Below, piece by piece: positions 58,960-64,000 of a stretch of 64,000 nucleotides of DNA (positions are counted from its first letter, which is position 1; each line of letters begins with the position of its first letter). Both the position numbers and the translations under genes were made by a program. Below the pieces are notes generated by a model that worked only from the letters and a program-made list of their open reading frames with translations, searched no databases and was not told the DNA's origin. The stretch lies in assembly GCA_013407085.1 (NCBI GenBank), contig JACCGJ010019953.1, positions 1-64,000 on the forward strand, read 5' to 3'. This stretch comes from Atriophallophorus winterbourni (lineage: Eukaryota > Platyhelminthes > Trematoda > Plagiorchiida > Microphallidae).

Positions 58960-61900
58960 ATGATTATATTAACATCTAAATTCTCGCACAATTCTCTTGG
59001 TTTACGCCACTTCTCAGAATATGTACCCCTTATTGGGCTGGAAATTCACACCCAATTACTTGCACGATGCAAGCTTTTTTCGAGGTCGCTATATGAGTTT
59101 GCAGCGCCACCTAATTCTCAAATCGCTTTACTGGATGCTGCGATTCCTGGTAGTATGCCGGTATGTTACATCTATTCTTCTTTTCAACTGGGTTACAATT
59201 GTAATGTCATTCTAGATTCTGAACCGTCGATGTGTCGAACTGGCTGTTCGTTTATCTCTGGCTCTTAACTCGCGAATCAACTTGAGATCTCGTTTTGACC
59301 GGAAACATTATTTTTATGCCGACTCCCCCGCAGGCTATCAGATCACACAATATTGGAAACCAATAGCTGAGGGAGGGTTTCTCGAGTACCTCTGGTCGAT
59401 GGATCCTCCGACTCAAACTCCCATCGCCACGAAACTTGTGAGTGATAATTTCGGACAGTCATACTTGTTGTCTCGCGCAAGGATCAAGCGCATTCAACTC
59501 GAGCAAGACACGGGTAAAAGTCTACATGATAAACATCGACGTCAAAGCCTTATAGACTTAAATAGGTCGGGTGAGCTTCAGATCTCATTTATTCATACAT
59601 TTTCTTACTCGATTATTACCCTATTTGAAAAAGTAATGACTTATCATCATGAATCACAAGTCTGAAGCCAGACAAAGTGCAAAGCAACATGAAGCAGGAA
59701 TTGAGCACAAGAGGTGTTAAGGCTAACTCAAGATTGAGCTGTTTCCGCAGATTTAATTCGAGACACTATTGTCGATTGTCGCTTCCATGAGTGCAACCGA
59801 TTGATCAATCACACTTCTGGTAGTTCACATCCACTGAACAAGACCCTTGTTGCCTGCATATCTTTTTTCCTTCACCCGAAGCCGATATTTTATTCCATAT
59901 TCAAGAACTAATACATTCAGAAACGTTTTTGTTCCTTACCTGGCGCGATACATGGTTAACCAATCGATGGCTGTTTCAGGGTTGAAGTTGCATCTGACAA
60001 TTTGGTAACTGCTGTTGTGATCTCTTCGCTATTTTTCTAATTTAATTCGCATGATTGTCTGTGCCTGGGTAGTCTGACTGTGTTTTGGCACACGTACAGT
60101 ATCTATTGTGCGGCACTTTGTCTGGATCGGGATAGTGTAATTTCATACACTTCGCTTTTTCCTAACTTTGTGGAGAAATTAATTTAATTGCTGATAATTC
60201 GTGTACACGAATAAAGTCACTTTCTTCTTTTTCTTCAGGAGTAGGGTTGGTCGAAATTGTTACAGAACCAGATTTCACTCATCCCATCCAGGCCTCCAGC
60301 TTCGTTTATGAGCTTGCTGGTCTGTTAAAATTTTTAGACTGCTCCAATGCGAATGCTTCTCAAGGTGACATACGAGTCGATGTGAATGTCTCTGTCGGCC
60401 CTTGTCTAGAATCGCAGGGACCGATAACAGAAGTGAAGAATGTTAATAGTGTTCGCGCTGTGGCAAAAGCAATCGGTGAGTTACATTGCATATGAGATAA
60501 TCATGATGCACAACATTTCCTCGAGTGTTTAACTATTACAAACGATATAATTCTAAAAAGATGTGAAAATTTGGGACTCAAAAGCTACGGAGCCTTTAAA
60601 AAATTAAGCACACTAACTGAGATGAAGTGCCTACACCTCAAACGCACACACTACCACGTTTTGTGAACGAGTTGAGTGACATCAGCACACAGCTTTTTGG
60701 TGGCTTTTGTCATCGTGTGTCACAGCAAGGTTTACTTTCATTGCTTTTAACAGCATACAATTTTACTCAAGCATGAAGATGTCTACAACAAGACCACCAC
60801 TGAAAGTGATTCGTTGTAGGTGAACTCGATTTATCACGCTCGATGGTAGATTCACCGTGTGGCCTTTTATTTTGTTGCGATGGTCATTGTAGCGCGCGAG
60901 CTGGGATAGTCAGGTGTATGGATAACAGAAAATTGAGATGCTTGCCAGAAGCCATTGGCTAAACGGCTTTATTCACTAAGTATTGGTCAAAGACGTCACG
61001 CAATTCGTCTACCTCGGCAGCATCGTTTCAATAAGTAGTGGCACGGACGAAGACATAGTCGCCAGAATCGGCAAAGCAAGATACGCGTTCATAGCTTTGA
61101 AACCCATTTGGGAGTCGAAGGTTCTATCAAAACGCACGAAACTCTGTATATTCAGAAGCAACGTCAAATCCGTGCTACTCTATGGATCGGAAACCTGGCG
61201 AGTGACAGCAAAGTCTTCTGGCCGCTTGCAATCATTCCACAATAATTGCCTTCGTCGAATTATTGGGGTAAAATGACCAGAAAAGATAAGGAATCAAGAC
61301 CTGTGGCAGATTGCTGCTGAGGACCCGATCGCCCAGCAGATCAGTAGAAGAAAGTGGAGATGGGTTTGGCACACCTTGCGGAAACCTTATGATGACATCA
61401 CGCGTCATGCTCTGGTATGGAACCCAATCGGGAAGAGACGGGTCGGACGCCCAAGGCTATCTTGGAAGCGCTCATGTGAAGAGGAAATCCGCAAGTGTGG
61501 ACTTAACTGGAACGACATCAAACTGGCTGCTATGGACAGACCAGAGTGGAGACAATTTGCCGAGGCCCTATGTTCCTCCAGGAACTCAAGGGATTAAGTA
61601 AGTAAGTAAGCTTCTTCTTAGTGGATCTGCTAGTGTCCAATGGACACATTTCAGTTTAGCTCGATAGATCGCGGTGTTGCAGAAACCATCGCACCACGCC
61701 AAGGTCCAGTCTCCATGTGGTGGTTGTTATAGTATGTGGCACTTTTTGTTCCGGGATTATAATTTCAATATACATTATTGTATGTATGTATGTATGTATG
61801 TATGAAAGCACAAGCCTGATCCAGGCAAAGTGCCGCACAGTCAGAGACTGCACGTGGGCGATATTATTGTAATAATCGTTTGTATAATTTTTGATTCTTT

Positions 61901-63934
61901 GCAATGAGTTTCCCAGTTCTTGTTTATTACATGCTTACGACCAATAATGGTATTAACATTGGATACGCTCGTAATCTCTTTTTCATTTTATTCTCATTAC
62001 TAGAATATGAAATAGATCGTCAAATTTCCCTATTGAAATCTGGGGGGCAGGTCATCAACGAGACACGTTCGTTTGATCCCGTGAACGAGTGAGTTAGACA
62101 GTATATCATCACGCGATGTATTTCTAGTGAGCATGCAATAATTTTTTACAGCATACATGCCTTTACATGGAATTTCTAGAAAAAATGTTCACAATTATAG
62201 CGTTCATCTAGTTTCATTTAAAAAAAATCCAAGCATGCGATGAGATGATATTTTACTTTCAGAAGCACAAGGCAACCTTCTTCGAGAATTTAAAATCTGT
62301 ATAGAGAAAGCAGTCTAAACAGTTGATTAAATTTGTTATCCCATCGAGTCTCGCCATTCAGTATAAAAAGGCAAGCTGTTCATCAAACGTTTTCCTATGA
62401 TTTTTTGCTGTTGAGATAGATCCTGATTTGTAACTTGAAGTTTAGCTTCATGCGTGACTAAGCTAAGCTCTACAATAGTTGCAGTGCACCAGCAGTAATG
62501 GAATATTTTGCAACATTCAAATGAGAGCATGATGGCTAATTTTCTTTTGGAGTTAAGATCAACAAATTGATACTATGTGTTGATCACATCCCCGCACTTA
62601 CACACCACAAACGGTTTCTGGCTGTTTGCCGTCATCAGGTGGAGACAGTAAGATTAGGTTCAGTGACTTGAAGCTTTGTTTAGCAGTATATGGAGTTTGA
62701 AAAGCATGTTGGAATTACACAATCGGTTTCTTAATTGATATCATTCATTAGGTTCGCGTATCCGTGACGTCATTTTTGAACTCGTGAATTTGAGACACAG
62801 AATGGGATTACTGCTTTGTGATTGCCTCATGCATATTTTTCACCTTGCTCGATCAAGTTCTTCTTTTAGGTTGAAACACTTTTGAAAGCGTCTAATTGAT
62901 TGCCAATGATTGACGCAAGCATACATTGAGCATTTTTATACGTTCACTAACGGGAACGGCTGCCTTGACCATGCTTCCAGTCGTTAACATTTTCCTCGAT
63001 ATAAAACGGTCTTCGTCTTCGGTTATAAATAGGACATGGCAATCTCCGGTTTTCGTGGGATATAATAATCGGTCGAAATATAGTGTACCCAAAGCGGTGT
63101 ACGAATATGCAATCGTACGTTACTAATGTCCTGTACATTGAACCGTACTAAATTGATTGCTGCCCGTGTAACCAAGAATCTATATGCCATTATCGCTTTT
63201 TACTTGGCTGTTTAAACATAGGCGGTTTCGCTTCATCTCCTCCTACCAAACTGCTCTAATCTTACGAGTACGTACTTTCTGTTATCTACTTTCTAATAAA
63301 ATATCCGGTGTTAGGCTAAATGGATGAAAAAGTATTACCATGAACTAGGCGCTGCCATACACTGTACATGTGCTTTCTTAATTTTACAACCCTTTCAAAT
63401 ATATCTTAACATTTTTTCTTGACTGTTGCTATGCATAGTAAACCCATTGTTCGCTTCATTTGTATTCACCTAGAGTTACTTTACCGATGCGTGACAAAGA
63501 AATAATCCAAGATTACCGCTACATGCCTGAACCGGATTTACCTCCGCTTCATCTTTCCGAGATTTGCCCCGTTTGTTCACAGGCCTCTACATCAGACCGT
63601 TTTCCATCTACTATATTCGGGCCCTCGGATCGAATTTGTGTAAGCTGCGCTTCGCGAGAAATCAACGACCTCATACGACAGAAATGCTTGACTGAGCTTC
63701 CATCCCAGACAAAACAACACCTTGTATTAGAACATGGTATGAGTTTGGACAGAGCGATTCTCTTGGTTGAAAATCCTAACTTCTGCGCTCTATATCGAAC
63801 TTGTTTCGATTTACTGCTCAATGAACCTGCTTTGGTTTCTCTGAACTTGTCCAGATACAACGTTTCTGGAGAATTGAGCTATTGGGTTTGTGGATTACTG
63901 TTTGGCATGCATCGTCGTGGATCGCTTGAGTGGT
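58960..63934 (+). CDS. GATB: Glutamyl-tRNA(Gln) amidotransferase subunit B, mitochondrial (3' end beyond window)
   Basis: GatB is the kinase/tRNA-binding subunit of the GatCAB complex, which converts Glu-tRNA(Gln) to Gln-tRNA(Gln) in mitochondria. Exons: 58960-59160, 59216-59570, 60239-60475, 62004-62088, 63474-63934; all junctions are GT-AG and in phase. The start [18 protein letters not shown] is a plausible mitochondrial presequence. Then come [15 protein letters not shown] (residues 29-43), [79 protein letters not shown] and [14 protein letters not shown]. After PPLHLSE an insert relative to human GATB carries CPVC and CVSC pairs. The last exon ends GAGTG|gtaagc, so the C-terminal tail-domain exons lie outside. 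Intron 1 is 55 nt; introns 2-4 hold repeats. Confidence 0.96.
60050..60150 (+). repeat. SINE-like copy in GATB intron 2
   Basis: Diverged 3' half, in host-sense orientation; a small opposite-strand piece of the family also lies at 59645-59685. Confidence 0.5.
60600..60850 (-). repeat. Dispersed repeat shared with eIF3a intron 9
   Basis: Reverse-complement partner of 22590-22870; the shared blocks occur in the same order. Lies just 5' of an RTE fragment here and just 3' of one there. Confidence 0.45.
60965..61612 (+). pseudogene. RTE-type LINE 3' fragment in GATB intron 3
   Basis: Encodes the C-terminal part of RTE ORF2: [23 protein letters not shown]-like [26 protein letters not shown], then in a shifted frame [22 protein letters not shown] and [14 protein letters not shown]. 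It ends in a (taag)n tail at about 61595-61612 after a TTCCTCCAGGAA palindrome. 5' truncated before the catalytic motif; one frameshift and one stop. Confidence 0.85.
61783..61862 (-). repeat. SINE-like copy in GATB intron 3 with (tatg)n tail
   Basis: Only the 3'-most 60 bp plus a clean run of six tetranucleotide units at about 61780-61803; 5' truncated, which indicates a target-primed (LINE-type) insertion. Confidence 0.65.
62430..62785 (-). repeat. Diverged hammerhead repeat units in GATB intron 4
   Basis: Blocks of the 307-bp family occur in the same order: a tttagcttcatg part, then ttgcagtgcaccagcagtaatggaatattttgcaacattc broken by substitutions, then a hammerhead at about 62605-62650. 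A second, more eroded hammerhead lies near 62720-62755. Oriented antisense to GATB. Confidence 0.6.
62608..62648 (-). ncRNA. Degraded hammerhead motif
   Basis: CTGATGA and GAAACCGTTTG are retained. Stem II is GGC-AAACA-GCC closed by a C-A mismatch, and the stem III palindrome is broken (ACCGTT). Stem I still shows CCAC opposite GTGG. Probably inactive. Confidence 0.5.
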
Positions 63935-64000
63935 AAGCGTATTGCCACTAACATGACACCCAGAAGTCATTCATGTTTCTTCGCGTTAGTAACGGCTGCT

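Overview
This is a eukaryotic nuclear window, AT-rich and dominated by transposable elements, with three spliced host genes. It most likely comes from a trematode flatworm, probably schistosome-like. The evidence is the mix of retroelements (RTE, CR1/Jockey-like, Penelope-like and Gypsy families together with hammerhead-ribozyme repeats) and, above all, the eIF3a gene. Its second to sixth introns are only 31-36 nt long while its 3' introns reach kilobases, an intron-size gradient known from schistosomes. The species is not identified; this is an inference from gene structure and repeats.

Host genes. (1) eIF3a (EIF3A), minus strand, 18519-33791: 16 coding exons could be joined in frame, giving about 943 aa. 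Its 5.5 kb first intron holds a decayed CR1-like element, SINE-like repeats and an inverted hammerhead repeat. (2) SNW1/SKIP (Prp45/Bx42 family), minus strand, 54424-55708: one long exon with an in-frame TAA at codon 303, and no visible 3' exon. (3) GATB, the mitochondrial glutamyl-tRNA(Gln) amidotransferase subunit B, plus strand, 58960 to beyond the window end: five exons are seen. The three genes are housekeeping and not functionally linked; SNW1 and GATB are divergently oriented.

Repeat layout. 1-4.3 kb: decayed RTE-type LINE pieces. 4.6-7.05 kb: a broken Gypsy gag-pol without integrase. 7.85-10.9 kb: a nearly complete Penelope-like element (PLE, minus strand) flanked by 310-bp pseudo-LTRs, each with a hammerhead motif. 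11.4-15.7 kb: decayed RTE, CR1 and a second PLE. 16.9-33.8 kb: the eIF3a gene and its repeat-filled introns. 34-44.6 kb: mostly AT-rich DNA with decayed LINEs, an unrecognised reading frame between direct repeats, and a Gypsy gag fragment. 44.8-53.7 kb: a CR1 cluster with one almost intact element (one frameshift) and a second element that carries two nested insertions. 55.8-58 kb: an RTE element ending less than 100 bp upstream of the SNW1 start codon. GATB introns carry an RTE 3' fragment, SINE-like copies and diverged hammerhead units.

The most notable system is the hammerhead set: a 307-bp repeat unit with a textbook minimal type I hammerhead arranged head-to-head in eIF3a intron 1, diverged relatives elsewhere in the window, and a PLE of the kind proposed to mobilise such retrozymes. 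All calls come from reading the sequence by eye; no searches were run.
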